The notes under the pieces were generated by a model. The model was not told the DNA's origin. It was given only the letters and a program-made list of their open reading frames with translations, and made no database searches. From an uncultured Lacinutrix sp. (lineage in GTDB: Bacteria > Bacteroidota > Bacteroidia > Flavobacteriales > Flavobacteriaceae): a DNA stretch of 64,000 nt. Below, in pieces: positions 45,059-54,825 of this stretch (its first letter is position 1; each line of letters begins with the position of its first letter). Location of the stretch: NCBI RefSeq assembly GCF_947500325.1, contig NZ_CANMRQ010000014.1, forward strand, positions 33,989 to 97,988. The letters are read 5' to 3'. A program made the position numbers and the translations under genes.

Positions 45059-45872
45059 TTATAGAATTTATTAAGTTTTCTATTATTTGCTTGTCTTTGT
45101 TTTCTATAATATATACATGCTCAATATTTGTCATATCATTGAAAAGGGTTACATTAATTTCATAATAGTTTTCAGCATTATCCAATTTAAAATTTGAAAC
45201 GGTTCCAATTGGAACACCTTTAGGAAAAATAGCCGAGCGCCCAGAAGTTATTATTGTATCTCCTTTCGCTATAGGAGCAATTTTTGGGATTTCAGTAAGT
45301 TGTATTTCTCTTGGAGAAATAGCATTCCAACTTAAAGATCCAAAATGATTTGTTTTTTTTAGTTGCGCACTTATACGACTGGTAGTATTTAAGATGGATA
45401 AAACTGTTGAATAGTTTTTTCCAGTGTCTTCAATTATTCCTAATATGCCTTTTGATGTTATGACACCAAAATCTTGAGTAATACTATCTTTTTTTCCACG
45501 ATTAACAAGTAACACGTTATTTGTAGACGAATAACTGTTTTTAATAACTAACCCTGGAGTGAATTTGTAATTCTTCCCAAATTGTAAACTATCTATAAAT
45601 GCAGACTTTAAATTGTTTTCAGAATTATATAGAATATTTTTTAGTTTATTATTCTCCTCTTGTAATAGCGTATTTTGTTTTTTTAAATTAAAATACTCGC
45701 TAATTGAATTTGAAGTATTGTAAATGCCTCCGCTTAAAAAATTTGCAGAATTTATAAATCGACTTCTATGATAATTATGCGACTGGATAGTCAGCATTAA
45801 TGATATAAAAAGCAAAAAGGCAAATAGTAGAAACGTTTTGTTTCGTAGAATAAAATTTACTATTTGTTGCAT
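45051..45872 (-). CDS. mreC: Rod shape-determining protein MreC
   Basis: 273 residues: one N-terminal helix (TFLLFAFLLFISLML), a coiled coil (NLKKQNTLLQEENNKLKNIL, about 60-80) and the beta-rich periplasmic domain with GVITSKGILGII, ISAQLKKTNHFGSLSW and GRSAIFPKGVPIG. It scaffolds the elongasome by contacting penicillin-binding protein 2. Confidence 0.94.
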   Translation of the reverse strand: MQQIVNFILRNKTFLLFAFLLFISLMLTIQSHNYHRSRFINSANFLSGGIYNTSNSISEYFNLKKQNTLLQEENNKLKNILYNSENNLKSAFIDSLQFGKNYKFTPGLVIKNSYSSTNNVLLVNRGKKDSITQDFGVITSKGILGIIEDTGKNYSTVLSILNTTSRISAQLKKTNHFGSLSWNAISPREIQLTEIPKIAPIAKGDTIITSGRSAIFPKGVPIGTVSNFKLDNAENYYEINVTLFNDMTNIEHVYIIENKDKQIIENLINSIND

Positions 45873-45886
45873 TTATTAGAGCTAAA

Positions 45887-46915
45887 TTATTTTATCAATA
45901 CACTTTTATATTTTGGAATGTTTTTAAGTGTTATTCCAGTACCTCTTACTACGGCACGTAGAGGATCTTCTGCAATATATACGGGTAAATCTGTTTTTTG
46001 AGATAAACGTTTATCTAAGCCTCTTAACATAGAGCCTCCGCCCGCTAAATAAATCCCAGTATTATATATATCCGCAGCTAATTCAGGTGGTGTTTGAGAT
46101 AAAGTTTCCATTACTGCATCTTCAATTCTAAGAATAGATTTATCTAATGCTTTAGCAATTTCTCTATACGAAATTTGTACTTGCTTAGGTTTTCCAGTTA
46201 ATAGGTCACGTCCTTGAACACTCATATCTTCAGGAGGTAAATCTAAATCTTCAGTAGCAGCACCTATTTGAATTTTTATTTTTTCAGCAGTGCGTTCTCC
46301 AACATATAAATTATGTTGAGTTCTCATATAGTAAATAATATCATTTGTAAATACGTCACCAGCAATTTTAACAGATTTATCACAAACAATACCTCCTAAA
46401 GCTATCACAGCAATTTCTGTAGTACCACCTCCAATATCAACAATCATGTTTCCTTTTGGTTGCATAATGTCTACGCCAATACCAATAGCAGCAGCCATTG
46501 GTTCATGAATTAGGTAAACTTCTTTTCCATTTACACGTTCAGCACTTTCTTTTACAGCTCGCATTTCTACTTCTGTAATACCAGATGGAATACAAATAAC
46601 CATTCGCAAAGCAGGAGTAAATAATTTCTTCTTTAATGCTGGAATATTTTTAATAAACATACTAATCATTTGCTCGGATGCATCAAAATCTGCAATTACA
46701 CCATCTTTTAATGGTCGAATTGTTTTAATGTTTTCGTGTGTTTTTCCTTGCATCATGTTAGCTTCTTGACCAACTGCAATTATTTTTCCTGAAATACGAT
46801 CTCTTGCAACAATTGAAGGAGCATCTACGACAACTTTGTCATTATGAATAATAAGTGTGTTAGCTGTTCCTAAATCGATTGCGATTTCTTCAGTTAGGAA
46901 GTCAAAAAATCCCAT
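45887..46915 (-). CDS. mreB: Actin-like rod shape protein MreB
   Basis: 342 residues, actin fold with phosphate-1 DLGTANTLI, the helix EPMAAAIGIGVD, phosphate-2 MIVDIGGGTTEIAVI and adenosine loop LAGGGSMLRGL. It forms membrane filaments that organise lateral wall growth. First gene of the operon to rodA. In many flavobacteria purH is the next gene upstream; here a 4.8-kb repeat-protein gene lies between them. Confidence 0.97.
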   Translation of the reverse strand: MGFFDFLTEEIAIDLGTANTLIIHNDKVVVDAPSIVARDRISGKIIAVGQEANMMQGKTHENIKTIRPLKDGVIADFDASEQMISMFIKNIPALKKKLFTPALRMVICIPSGITEVEMRAVKESAERVNGKEVYLIHEPMAAAIGIGVDIMQPKGNMIVDIGGGTTEIAVIALGGIVCDKSVKIAGDVFTNDIIYYMRTQHNLYVGERTAEKIKIQIGAATEDLDLPPEDMSVQGRDLLTGKPKQVQISYREIAKALDKSILRIEDAVMETLSQTPPELAADIYNTGIYLAGGGSMLRGLDKRLSQKTDLPVYIAEDPLRAVVRGTGITLKNIPKYKSVLIK

Positions 46916-47210
46916 GCGTTAAGTGTAATTATAGTAGTTATTATATGAGTTGCTGTAAATGTAATAAAAGTAAATAATATATTGGGGTTAAAAGGAATGC
47001 ATATTTAATTAAAATCAATACAAAATTTTATATACGTTTCTATGTGCGTTTTTAGACTTCTTAAGTTTGTAATATTTTTAGTTAAAACCTAACTAGACAA
47101 ATAAAGTATAATAATAAATTTTATATAGTGTTAGCTAGCTAACAATTTTTCATATTCATTGTTTTTAATTTTGGTTATTAATTTAATAAAAAGAACTAAA
47201 AAAAGAAACG

Positions 47211-50200
47211 ATGAAAAAAGAATTACTATTTAAAGATTTAAAAAGATGGTCTTTATTACTGCTTTGCTTCTTGATATCTATATTAGAAACAGAGGCAAGT
47301 AATGCCATTTTTGATTATAGTTTTGAGACTACTAATACTATCCAAGCCATTGGAGGACCTGAAGCAGGTAGTATTCAAATAGCAGGTACAACAGATACAG
47401 CAACAAGTATTTGTGTAGGAGAAGGTACAGACGATTTAATTGCAGTAGAATTTGTAGATCCAAATGTATTAAATGGAACTAACAGTACTTATGTAATTAC
47501 CGATAATGCTACAGGTAACATCTTAGGCTTACCAGCCGCAGGACCATTTAATTTAGAAGGCGCACCAACAGGTGTTTGCGATATTTGGTACTTGCGTTAC
47601 GAAAATGGCTTAACCGGCTTAGCTGTAGGCCAAAATGTATCAGGTTTAGTTGGTATTTATGATTTTTCTAATGCAATCTCAGTAACCCGTTCAGCAGTAA
47701 ATGGTGGAGAGATTCAAATAGCAGGTACAACAGATACAGCGACAAGTATTTGTGTAGGAGAAGGCACAGATGATTTAATTGCTGTAGAATTTACAATGGC
47801 CTCAACAACAAGTGGTACTAACGGTACATATGTAATTACCGATAACGCTACAGGTAACATCTTAGGCTTACCAGCCGCAGGACCATTTAATTTAGAAGGC
47901 GCACCAACAGGTGTTTGTGATATATGGTACTTACGTTACGAAGATGGTTTAACTGGGTTAACAGTAGGCCAAAATATATCAAACTTAGTAGGTTGTTATG
48001 ATTTTTCTAATGCAATCTCAGTAACACGTTCAGCAGTAAATGGCGGTGAGATTCAAATAGCAGGTACAACAGATACAACAACAAGCATTTGTGTAGGAGA
48101 AGGCACAGATGATTTAATTGCGGTAGAATTTACAATGGCCTCAACAACAAGTGGCACTAATGGTACTTATGTAATTACCGATAATGCCACAGGTAACATT
48201 TTAGGCTTACCAGCCGCAGGACCATTTAATTTAGAAGGCGCACCAACAGGTGTTTGTGATATTTGGTACTTACGTTACGAAGATGGTTTAACAGGATTAG
48301 CAGTAGGTCAAAATGTATCAAACCTAGTTGGTTGTTATGATTTTTCAAATGCAATTTCAGTAACCCGTTCAGCAGTAAATGGTGGTGAGATTCAAATAGC
48401 AGGTACAACAGATACAGTAACAAGCATTTGTGTAGGAGAAGGCACAGATGATTTAATTGCTGTAGAATTTACAATGGCCTCAACAACAAGTGGTACTAAT
48501 GGTACTTATGTAATTACGGATAACGCTACAGGTAACATCTTAGGCTTACCAGCCGCAGGACCATTTAATTTAGAAGGCGCACCAACAGGTGTTTGTGATA
48601 TTTGGTACTTACGTTACGAAGATGGTTTAACTGGGTTAACAGTAGGCCAAAATATATCAAACTTAGTAGGTTGTTATGATTTTTCTAATGCAATCTCAGT
48701 AACCCGTTCAGCAGTAAATGGTGGTGAGATTCAAATAGCGGGTACAACAGACACAGCAACAAGTATTTGTGTAGGAGAAGGTACAGATGATTTAATTGCT
48801 GTAGAATTTACAATGGCCTCAACAACAAGTGGTACTAATGGTACTTATGTAATTACCGATAATGCCACAGGTAACATTTTAGGCTTACCAGCCGCAGGAC
48901 CATTTAATTTAGAAGGTGCACCAACTGGTGTTTGTGATATTTGGTACTTACGTTACGAAGATGGCTTAACAGGTTTAGCTGTAGGTCAAAATGTATCAAA
49001 CTTAGTTGGTTGTTATGATTTTTCAAATGCAATTTCAGTAACCCGTTCAGCAGTAAATGCAGGAGGCATCGAGATAACAGGAACTGGCGAAACAGCAACA
49101 AGTATTTGTGTAGATGGAGTTGCAGATCCAATAGCAGTTACTATGACAGGAATGTCAAGTGGCAGTAATAGTGGTTGGCTAATAACAGATACAGCAACAG
49201 GACAAATCTTAGGTTTACCAGCCGCAGGACCATTTGATTTAGATGGAGCAGGTGCAGGCGAATGTAGTATTTGGTATATCGCATATGAAACAGGACTAAC
49301 AGGTTTAACTGTAGGTCAAAATGTATCAGGCTTAATGGGTTGTTATGATTTATCGAATGAGATTGTGGTGACAAGAAATGCACCAGATGGTGGAGAGATT
49401 CAAATAGCAGGTACAACAGATACAGCAACAAGCATCTGTGTAGGAGAAGGTACAGATGATTTAATTGCGGTAGAATTTACAATGGCCTCAACAACAAGTG
49501 GTACTAACGGTACTTATGTAATTACGGATAACGCTACAGGTAACATCTTAGGCTTACCAGCCGCAGGACCATTTAATTTAGAAGGCGCACCAACAGGTGT
49601 TTGCGATATTTGGTACTTACGTTACGAAGATGGCTTAACAGGTTTAGCAGTAGGTCAAAATGTATCAAACCTAGTTGGTTGTTATGATTTTTCAAATGCA
49701 ATTTCAGTAACCCGTTCAGCAGTAAATGGCGGTGAGATTCAAATAGCAGGTACAACAGATACAGCAACAAGTATTTGTGTAGGAGAAGGCACAGATGATT
49801 TAATTGCTGTAGAATTTACAATGGCCTCAACAACAAGTGGTACTAATGGTACTTATGTAATTACCGATAATGCCACAGGCAACATCTTAGGCTTACCAGC
49901 CGCAGGACCATTTAATTTAGAAGGCGCACCAACAGGTGTTTGTGATATTTGGTACTTACGTTACGAAGATGGTTTAACTGGGTTAACAGTAGGCCAAAAT
50001 GTATCAAACCTAGTTGGTTGTTATGATTTTTCAAATGCAATTTCAGTAACCCGTTCAGCAGTAAATGGCGGTGAGATTCAAATAGCAGGTACAACAGATA
50101 CAGCAACAAGTATTTGTGTAGGAGAAGGCACAGATGATTTAATTGCTGTAGAATTTACAATGGCCTCAACAACAAGTGGTACTAATGGTACTTATGTAAT

Positions 50201-52046
50201 TACCGATAATGCCACAGGCAACATCTTAGGCTTACCAGCCGCAGGACCATTTAATTTAGAAGGCGCACCATCAGGTGTTTGCGATATTTGGTACTTACGT
50301 TACGAAGATGGTTTAACTGGGTTAACAGTAGGTCAAAATGTATCAAACTTAGTAGGTTGTTATGATTTTTCTAATGCAATTTCAGTAACCCGTTCAGCAG
50401 TAAATGGTGGTGAGATTCAAATAGCAGGTACAACAGATACAACGACAAGTATTTGTGTAGGAGAAGGCACAGATGATTTAATTGCTGTAGAATTTACAAT
50501 GGCCTCAACAACAAGTGGCACTAATGGTACTTATGTAATTACAGATAACGCTACAGGTAACATCTTAGGCTTACCAGCCGCAGGACCATTTAATTTAGAA
50601 GGCGCACCAACAGGTGTTTGCGATATTTGGTATTTACGTTACGAAGATGGTTTAACAGGGTTAACAGTAGGCCAAAATGTATCAAACTTAGTAGGTTGTT
50701 ATGATTTTTCGAATGCAATCTCAGTAACTCGTTCAGCAGTAAATGGCGGTGAGATTCAAATAGCAGGTACAACAGATACAACAACAAGCATTTGTGTAGG
50801 AGAAGGCACAGATGATTTAATTGCTGTAGAATTTACAATGGCCTCAACAACAAGTGGTACTAATGGTACTTATGTAATTACCGATAACGCTACAGGTAAC
50901 ATCTTAGGCTTACCAGCCGCAGGACCATTTAATTTAGAAGGCGCACCAACAGGTGTTTGTGATATTTGGTACTTACGTTACGAAGATGGCTTAACAGGTT
51001 TAGCAGTAGGTCAAAATGTATCAAACTTAGTAGGTTGTTATGATTTTTCGAATGCAATTTCAGTAACTCGTTCAGCAGTAAATGGCGGTGAGATTCAAAT
51101 AGCAGGTACAACAGATACAGCAACAAGCATTTGTGTAGGAGAAGGCACAGATGATTTAATTGCTGTAGAATTTACAATGGCCTCAACAACAAGTGGTACT
51201 AATGGTACTTATGTAATTACCGATAACGCTACAGGTAACATCTTAGGCTTACCAGCCGCAGGACCATTTAATTTAGAAGGCGCACCAACAGGTGTTTGTG
51301 ATATTTGGTACTTACGTTACGAAGATGGCTTAACAGGTTTAGCAGTAGGTCAAAATGTATCAAACTTAGTAGGTTGTTATGATTTTTCGAATGCAATTTC
51401 AGTAACTCGTTCAGCAGTAAATGGCGGTGAGATTCAAATAGCAGGTACAACAGATACAGCAACAAGTATTTGTGTAGGAGAAGGCATCGATGATTTAATT
51501 GCCGTAGAATTTACAGTAGCTTCTGTTACTAGTGGTACTAATGGTACTTATGTAATTACCGATAACGCTACAGGTAACATTTTAGGCTTACCAGCTGCAG
51601 GACCATTTAACTTAGAAGGCGCACCAGCAGGTGTTTGTGACATTTGGTACTTACGTTATGAAACTGGTTTAACAGGTTTAGCTATGGGGATGAATATATC
51701 TGGTCTATCTGGATGTTTTGATTTATCTAATGCAATTTCTGTTACGAGATTAACAGGAACAGATTGTGATGTTTTAAGTGTTGATGATTTCGCTGCAGAT
51801 TTTAATTTCAGTGTATATCCAAATCCAACTAGTGATTCTGTTAATATTAAATATAATGGCAATAGAAACTTAACATTAGATGTTCAGATTATAGATATGT
51901 TAGGGAAACAAATTTCTAATATTACTTTATCTACCGAAAATAATATGACATTAGACTTAAGTAGATTGACTAATGGAACGTATTTCTTAAATATATTAGA
52001 TAATAGTTCTGGTAACAGAATTGTTAAAAGAGTGATTAAAAACTAG
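47211..52046 (+). CDS. Giant repeat-type surface protein with type IX sorting domain
   Basis: 1611 residues. A signal peptide with a long N-region (ends near LETEASN) leads into thirteen tandem repeats (113 residues each, one of 110), then an 80-residue type A C-terminal sorting domain (FSVYPNPTSDSVNI to FLNILDNSSGNRIVKRVIKN). Each repeat carries TSICVGEG, YVITDNATGNILGLPAAGPF, GVCDIWYLRYE and VGCYDFSNAISVTR, with three cysteines (first repeat two) and no charged cluster. Type IX cargo of this sort is secreted and attached to the cell surface; an adhesin or matrix role is inferred. The gene interrupts the usual purH-mreB order. Confidence 0.9.
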   Translation: MKKELLFKDLKRWSLLLLCFLISILETEASNAIFDYSFETTNTIQAIGGPEAGSIQIAGTTDTATSICVGEGTDDLIAVEFVDPNVLNGTNSTYVITDNATGNILGLPAAGPFNLEGAPTGVCDIWYLRYENGLTGLAVGQNVSGLVGIYDFSNAISVTRSAVNGGEIQIAGTTDTATSICVGEGTDDLIAVEFTMASTTSGTNGTYVITDNATGNILGLPAAGPFNLEGAPTGVCDIWYLRYEDGLTGLTVGQNISNLVGCYDFSNAISVTRSAVNGGEIQIAGTTDTTTSICVGEGTDDLIAVEFTMASTTSGTNGTYVITDNATGNILGLPAAGPFNLEGAPTGVCDIWYLRYEDGLTGLAVGQNVSNLVGCYDFSNAISVTRSAVNGGEIQIAGTTDTVTSICVGEGTDDLIAVEFTMASTTSGTNGTYVITDNATGNILGLPAAGPFNLEGAPTGVCDIWYLRYEDGLTGLTVGQNISNLVGCYDFSNAISVTRSAVNGGEIQIAGTTDTATSICVGEGTDDLIAVEFTMASTTSGTNGTYVITDNATGNILGLPAAGPFNLEGAPTGVCDIWYLRYEDGLTGLAVGQNVSNLVGCYDFSNAISVTRSAVNAGGIEITGTGETATSICVDGVADPIAVTMTGMSSGSNSGWLITDTATGQILGLPAAGPFDLDGAGAGECSIWYIAYETGLTGLTVGQNVSGLMGCYDLSNEIVVTRNAPDGGEIQIAGTTDTATSICVGEGTDDLIAVEFTMASTTSGTNGTYVITDNATGNILGLPAAGPFNLEGAPTGVCDIWYLRYEDGLTGLAVGQNVSNLVGCYDFSNAISVTRSAVNGGEIQIAGTTDTATSICVGEGTDDLIAVEFTMASTTSGTNGTYVITDNATGNILGLPAAGPFNLEGAPTGVCDIWYLRYEDGLTGLTVGQNVSNLVGCYDFSNAISVTRSAVNGGEIQIAGTTDTATSICVGEGTDDLIAVEFTMASTTSGTNGTYVITDNATGNILGLPAAGPFNLEGAPSGVCDIWYLRYEDGLTGLTVGQNVSNLVGCYDFSNAISVTRSAVNGGEIQIAGTTDTTTSICVGEGTDDLIAVEFTMASTTSGTNGTYVITDNATGNILGLPAAGPFNLEGAPTGVCDIWYLRYEDGLTGLTVGQNVSNLVGCYDFSNAISVTRSAVNGGEIQIAGTTDTTTSICVGEGTDDLIAVEFTMASTTSGTNGTYVITDNATGNILGLPAAGPFNLEGAPTGVCDIWYLRYEDGLTGLAVGQNVSNLVGCYDFSNAISVTRSAVNGGEIQIAGTTDTATSICVGEGTDDLIAVEFTMASTTSGTNGTYVITDNATGNILGLPAAGPFNLEGAPTGVCDIWYLRYEDGLTGLAVGQNVSNLVGCYDFSNAISVTRSAVNGGEIQIAGTTDTATSICVGEGIDDLIAVEFTVASVTSGTNGTYVITDNATGNILGLPAAGPFNLEGAPAGVCDIWYLRYETGLTGLAMGMNISGLSGCFDLSNAISVTRLTGTDCDVLSVDDFAADFNFSVYPNPTSDSVNIKYNGNRNLTLDVQIIDMLGKQISNITLSTENNMTLDLSRLTNGTYFLNILDNSSGNRIVKRVIKN
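47364..51761 (+). repeat. Thirteen tandem 339-bp coding repeats
   Basis: Unit starts at 47364, 47703, 48042, 48381, 48720, 49059 (330 bp), 49389, 49728, 50067, 50406, 50745, 51084 and 51423. Units 2-5 and 7-12 are nearly identical in DNA, including synonymous sites; units 1, 6 and 13 are diverged. Units 2 and 4 share variants absent from 3 and 5, a sign that a two-unit block was duplicated. Confidence 0.95.
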
Positions 52047-52067
52047 GTTGTTTTTAATTGATTAGCG

Positions 52068-52098
52068 AAAAAAGGGTGTCATTATGATACCCTTTTTT
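52068..52098. terminator. Terminator after the repeat-protein gene
   Basis: A stem AAAAAAGGGT / ACCCTTTTTT with further inner pairs; the U-run favours the plus strand. It begins 22 nt after the stop codon. Confidence 0.85.
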
Positions 52099-52116
52099 AT
52101 TGTGGTTTTAAGGGAT

Positions 52117-52148
52117 AAAAAAAGCTTCAGTTTAACTGAAGCTTTTTT
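52117..52148. terminator. Terminator after purH
   Basis: A 13-bp perfect stem (AAAAAAGCTTCAG / CTGAAGCTTTTTT) with a 5-nt loop, 20 nt beyond the purH stop. Works in both directions. Confidence 0.88.
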
Positions 52149-52168
52149 CTATTTATTAAATTAAATTT

Positions 52169-53701
52169 TTAGTGTTTAAAATGACGCGTGCCTGTAAATA
52201 CCATAGCAACATCATTGTCATTACAATAATCTATACTTAATTGATCTTTTATAGAGCCGCCAGGTTGGATCACTGCAGATATACCTGCATTGTTTGCTAT
52301 CTCTACACAATCAGGAAATGGAAAAAAAGCATCACTTGCCATAACGCTACCTTTTAAATCAAAATTAAAAGATTGTGCTTTATGTATAGCTTGATTTAAC
52401 GCGTCTACACGACTGGTTTGTCCTGTTCCACTAGCGCATAACTGTTTCCCTTTCACTAAAACAATAGTATTAGATTTGGTGTGTTTACAAATTTTAGATG
52501 CAAAAATTAAATCATCTAACTCGGTATCTGTAGGTGCTTTATTAGTTGCTTTTGTAGTATTTTCCTTTTTATCTGTTAAGTTATTTCTGTCCTGTACTAG
52601 TACACCATTTAAACATGTTCTAACTGTTGTTTGAGCCAATTCAGCATCTTTTAAAACAAGTAATATCCTGTTTTTCTTTCCTTTTAAAACTGTTTCAGCT
52701 TCAGATGAAAAAGAAGGAGCGATAACAACTTCGCAAAATAACTTGTGAATTTCTTCAGCAGTAGCTAAATCAATTTCAGAATTTGAAATTAAAACACCTC
52801 CAAAAGCAGAGACAGGATCGCCAGCTAGAGCATCAGTGTAGGCTTGATGTATCGTATTTCTTTGCGCTAAACCACAGGCGTTATTATGTTTTAAAATAGC
52901 GAAAGTTGGAGCGTCATTTTTAAATTCATCCATTAAATTTACCGCAGCATCGACATCTAAAAGATTATTATAACTTAATTCTTTTCCATGAAGTTTTGTG
53001 AAAATTTCATCAAAATTCCCAAAGAAGAAACCTCGTTGATGTGGGTTTTCTCCATAGCGTAAAACTTTTCCGTTGGTTTCAGAAATTTTTAAAGTGGCAA
53101 TATCATGATTTGCATTAAAGTAATTAAAGATAGCGGAGTCATAATGTGACGATACATTAAACGCTTTGGCTGCAAAGCGTTTTCTGTCATCTTCAGATAA
53201 ATCACCTTTCTTGTCTGTTATTAATTCTAAAAACTCAGCGTAATCATCTACAGAAGATACACAAATAACATCAGCATAGTTTTTTGCTGCAGCTCTTATT
53301 AAAGAAATACCTCCAATATCAATTTTTTCTATAATATCTTGATTGCTAGCTTCAGAAGCAACTGTTTTTTCAAAAGGGTATAAATCGACAATTACTACAT
53401 CAATTTGCGGGATATTAAATGCTTCCATTTCGGCTACATCACCATCATGATTTTGACGATTTAATATACCGCCAAAAACTTTTGGATGCAATGTTTTTAC
53501 ACGACCCCCAAGAATTGAAGGATAAGATGTGACGTCCTCAACAGGAACGACATTTATTCCTAAATCGTTTATAAATTTTTCTGTACCACCGGTAGAATAT
53601 ATAGTGACACCTTGTGCGTTTAATTCTTTAACAATTGGTTCTAAACCATCTTTGCTAAATACAGAAATTAATGCAGATTTAATTGTTTTGTTGTTGCTCA
53701 T
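52169..53701 (-). CDS. purH: Bifunctional AICAR transformylase / IMP cyclohydrolase
   Basis: 510 residues. The N-terminal cyclohydrolase part has ALISVFSKDGLEPI, STGGTEKFI and VKTLHPKVFGGIL; the C-terminal transformylase has LRYGENPHQRG, KHNNACG and the final KDQLSIDYCNDNDVAMVFTG-type end. It does the last two steps of IMP synthesis. A -7 box lies 23 nt upstream (53725-53732). Confidence 0.97.
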   Translation of the reverse strand: MSNNKTIKSALISVFSKDGLEPIVKELNAQGVTIYSTGGTEKFINDLGINVVPVEDVTSYPSILGGRVKTLHPKVFGGILNRQNHDGDVAEMEAFNIPQIDVVIVDLYPFEKTVASEASNQDIIEKIDIGGISLIRAAAKNYADVICVSSVDDYAEFLELITDKKGDLSEDDRKRFAAKAFNVSSHYDSAIFNYFNANHDIATLKISETNGKVLRYGENPHQRGFFFGNFDEIFTKLHGKELSYNNLLDVDAAVNLMDEFKNDAPTFAILKHNNACGLAQRNTIHQAYTDALAGDPVSAFGGVLISNSEIDLATAEEIHKLFCEVVIAPSFSSEAETVLKGKKNRILLVLKDAELAQTTVRTCLNGVLVQDRNNLTDKKENTTKATNKAPTDTELDDLIFASKICKHTKSNTIVLVKGKQLCASGTGQTSRVDALNQAIHKAQSFNFDLKGSVMASDAFFPFPDCVEIANNAGISAVIQPGGSIKDQLSIDYCNDNDVAMVFTGTRHFKH

Positions 53702-53724
53702 TACTAGTTGTGTTAATAAGCAAG

Positions 53725-53732
53725 CAAATGTA
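53725..53732 (-). promoter_or_regulatory. -7 box of purH
   Basis: TACATTTG on the minus strand fits TAnnTTTG; no TTG at -33. Confidence 0.45.
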
Positions 53733-53876
53733 GTTATTTTGAAACTTTTTTGTTATATAAAAATAGTCGTTTTTTTAACTAAAAATAGATGTTGTTAACA
53801 TTTTCATAATTAATAGACGCAACCTTATCCTTATAATTGTATCTATATAATATATAGGCTATTAAATATAAAAGTT

Positions 53877-54287
53877 ATGAAAGTGAAATTGTTTATACTA
53901 TTGATTTTTGTTATGGGTTGTCAAAACAACGATATAGATAGTAGTGAAAATCTGACTGACACAATTAATGGGACTTGGAATTTAAAAAATGTTTATGGAG
54001 GGCTTATGCCTATAGATATAGATTATAATATAGGCGAAGTTAAATGGACTTTTAATGATGCAAATGGAAATGTAATTGTAGAAAACAACATTATTACTAC
54101 TGGGCCAGAAGATGTTTATTCTGGTTTAGATAGTGGAACGTATACCTATGAAATTCAAATTATTAATAATATTGAGGTGTTGTATGTTAATAATGCAGAA
54201 ATGGGAGTCTTACAACTTCTAAATAATAATTTAGATATAGACAACGGTTTGGCTTCCGATGGTTATATTACTAGTTTTAAAAGGTGA
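53877..54287 (+). CDS. Small lipocalin-like lipoprotein
   Basis: 136 residues. Signal peptide with lipobox FVMGC (Cys15). The mature part begins INGTWNLKNVYGG and continues with alternating strands (VKWTFNDANGNVIVEN, YEIQIINNIEVLYV), the pattern of lipocalin-like proteins common in Bacteroidota. Function not known. Convergent with the sulfoxide reductase gene, ends 4 nt apart. Confidence 0.65.
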   Translation: MKVKLFILLIFVMGCQNNDIDSSENLTDTINGTWNLKNVYGGLMPIDIDYNIGEVKWTFNDANGNVIVENNIITTGPEDVYSGLDSGTYTYEIQIINNIEVLYVNNAEMGVLQLLNNNLDIDNGLASDGYITSFKR

Positions 54288-54291
54288 TTTC

Positions 54292-54747
54292 TTAAAGTAT
54301 TTCTGAAACTTTAGAGCAAATAAATTCTAAGAAACGTTCGTCTGCTTCAGTAAATGGATCAGGAGTATTAGAATCTATATCAATTTGTCCAATATTTTCT
54401 CCATTTACAAAAATAGGAATTACAATTTCTGCTTTTACAGTAATGCTACATGCTATATAATTATCTTGAGCGGCAACATCTGGCACTACAAAGTTTTCAT
54501 TGCTAACTGCTACTTGTCCGCAAATTCCTTTTCCAAAAGGAATAATAGTATGGTCTGTTGGTTCTCCAACATATGGACCAAGTTTTAATTCGTTTTTATC
54601 TCCATTTTTAAAATAGAAACCTACCCAGTTATAATATTTTATATTAGCTTCTAATATTTCGCAAGTTTCCATTAAACGCTCGTTAACGGTTTTTTTGTTA
54701 TTAGAAAGTATAGCTTCAACTTGAGGTTTTAATGTTTCAAAAATCAT
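54292..54747 (-). CDS. GAF-domain free methionine-(R)-sulfoxide reductase
   Basis: 151 residues, a single GAF domain of the fRMsr type: YNWVGFYF, GPYVGEP, GKGICGQVA (Cys76), VVPDVAAQDNYIACS (Cys100), EIVIPIFVNGENIGQIDIDS. The two cysteines at these places match those needed for sulfoxide reduction in studied members; no third cysteine is seen between them. It repairs free oxidised methionine in the cytosol. A promoter with TTG-N18-TACTTTTA precedes it. Confidence 0.85.
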   Translation of the reverse strand: MIFETLKPQVEAILSNNKKTVNERLMETCEILEANIKYYNWVGFYFKNGDKNELKLGPYVGEPTDHTIIPFGKGICGQVAVSNENFVVPDVAAQDNYIACSITVKAEIVIPIFVNGENIGQIDIDSNTPDPFTEADERFLEFICSKVSEIL

Positions 54748-54764
54748 GGTAATAAAAATTTTGG

Positions 54765-54793
54765 TAAAAGTATTTAAAAAGACGTAATTTCAA
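54765..54793 (-). promoter_or_regulatory. Promoter of the methionine-sulfoxide reductase gene
   Basis: On the minus strand TTG (54791-54793), 18 nt, TACTTTTA (54765-54772), one mismatch to TAnnTTTG. 17 nt before the ATG. Confidence 0.6.
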
Positions 54794-54825
54794 CCTTTCT
54801 AAAGATTAAAATTTTCTAAAAATAA

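Noticed and set aside
46916..47210. 295-nt gap before the repeat-protein gene
   Set aside because: AT-rich; no small ORF, RNA structure or clear promoter could be supported beyond loose -7-like sequences.
48226..51465. Series of 65-96-codon ORFs on the minus strand inside the repeat gene
   Set aside because: They recur every 339 bp with the repeat unit, are Leu/His-rich low-complexity translations, and have no promoters. They are shadows of the repeat.
47364..51761. Regular repeats considered as CRISPR-like array
   Set aside because: Units are 339 bp, in frame and coding, with no variable spacers.
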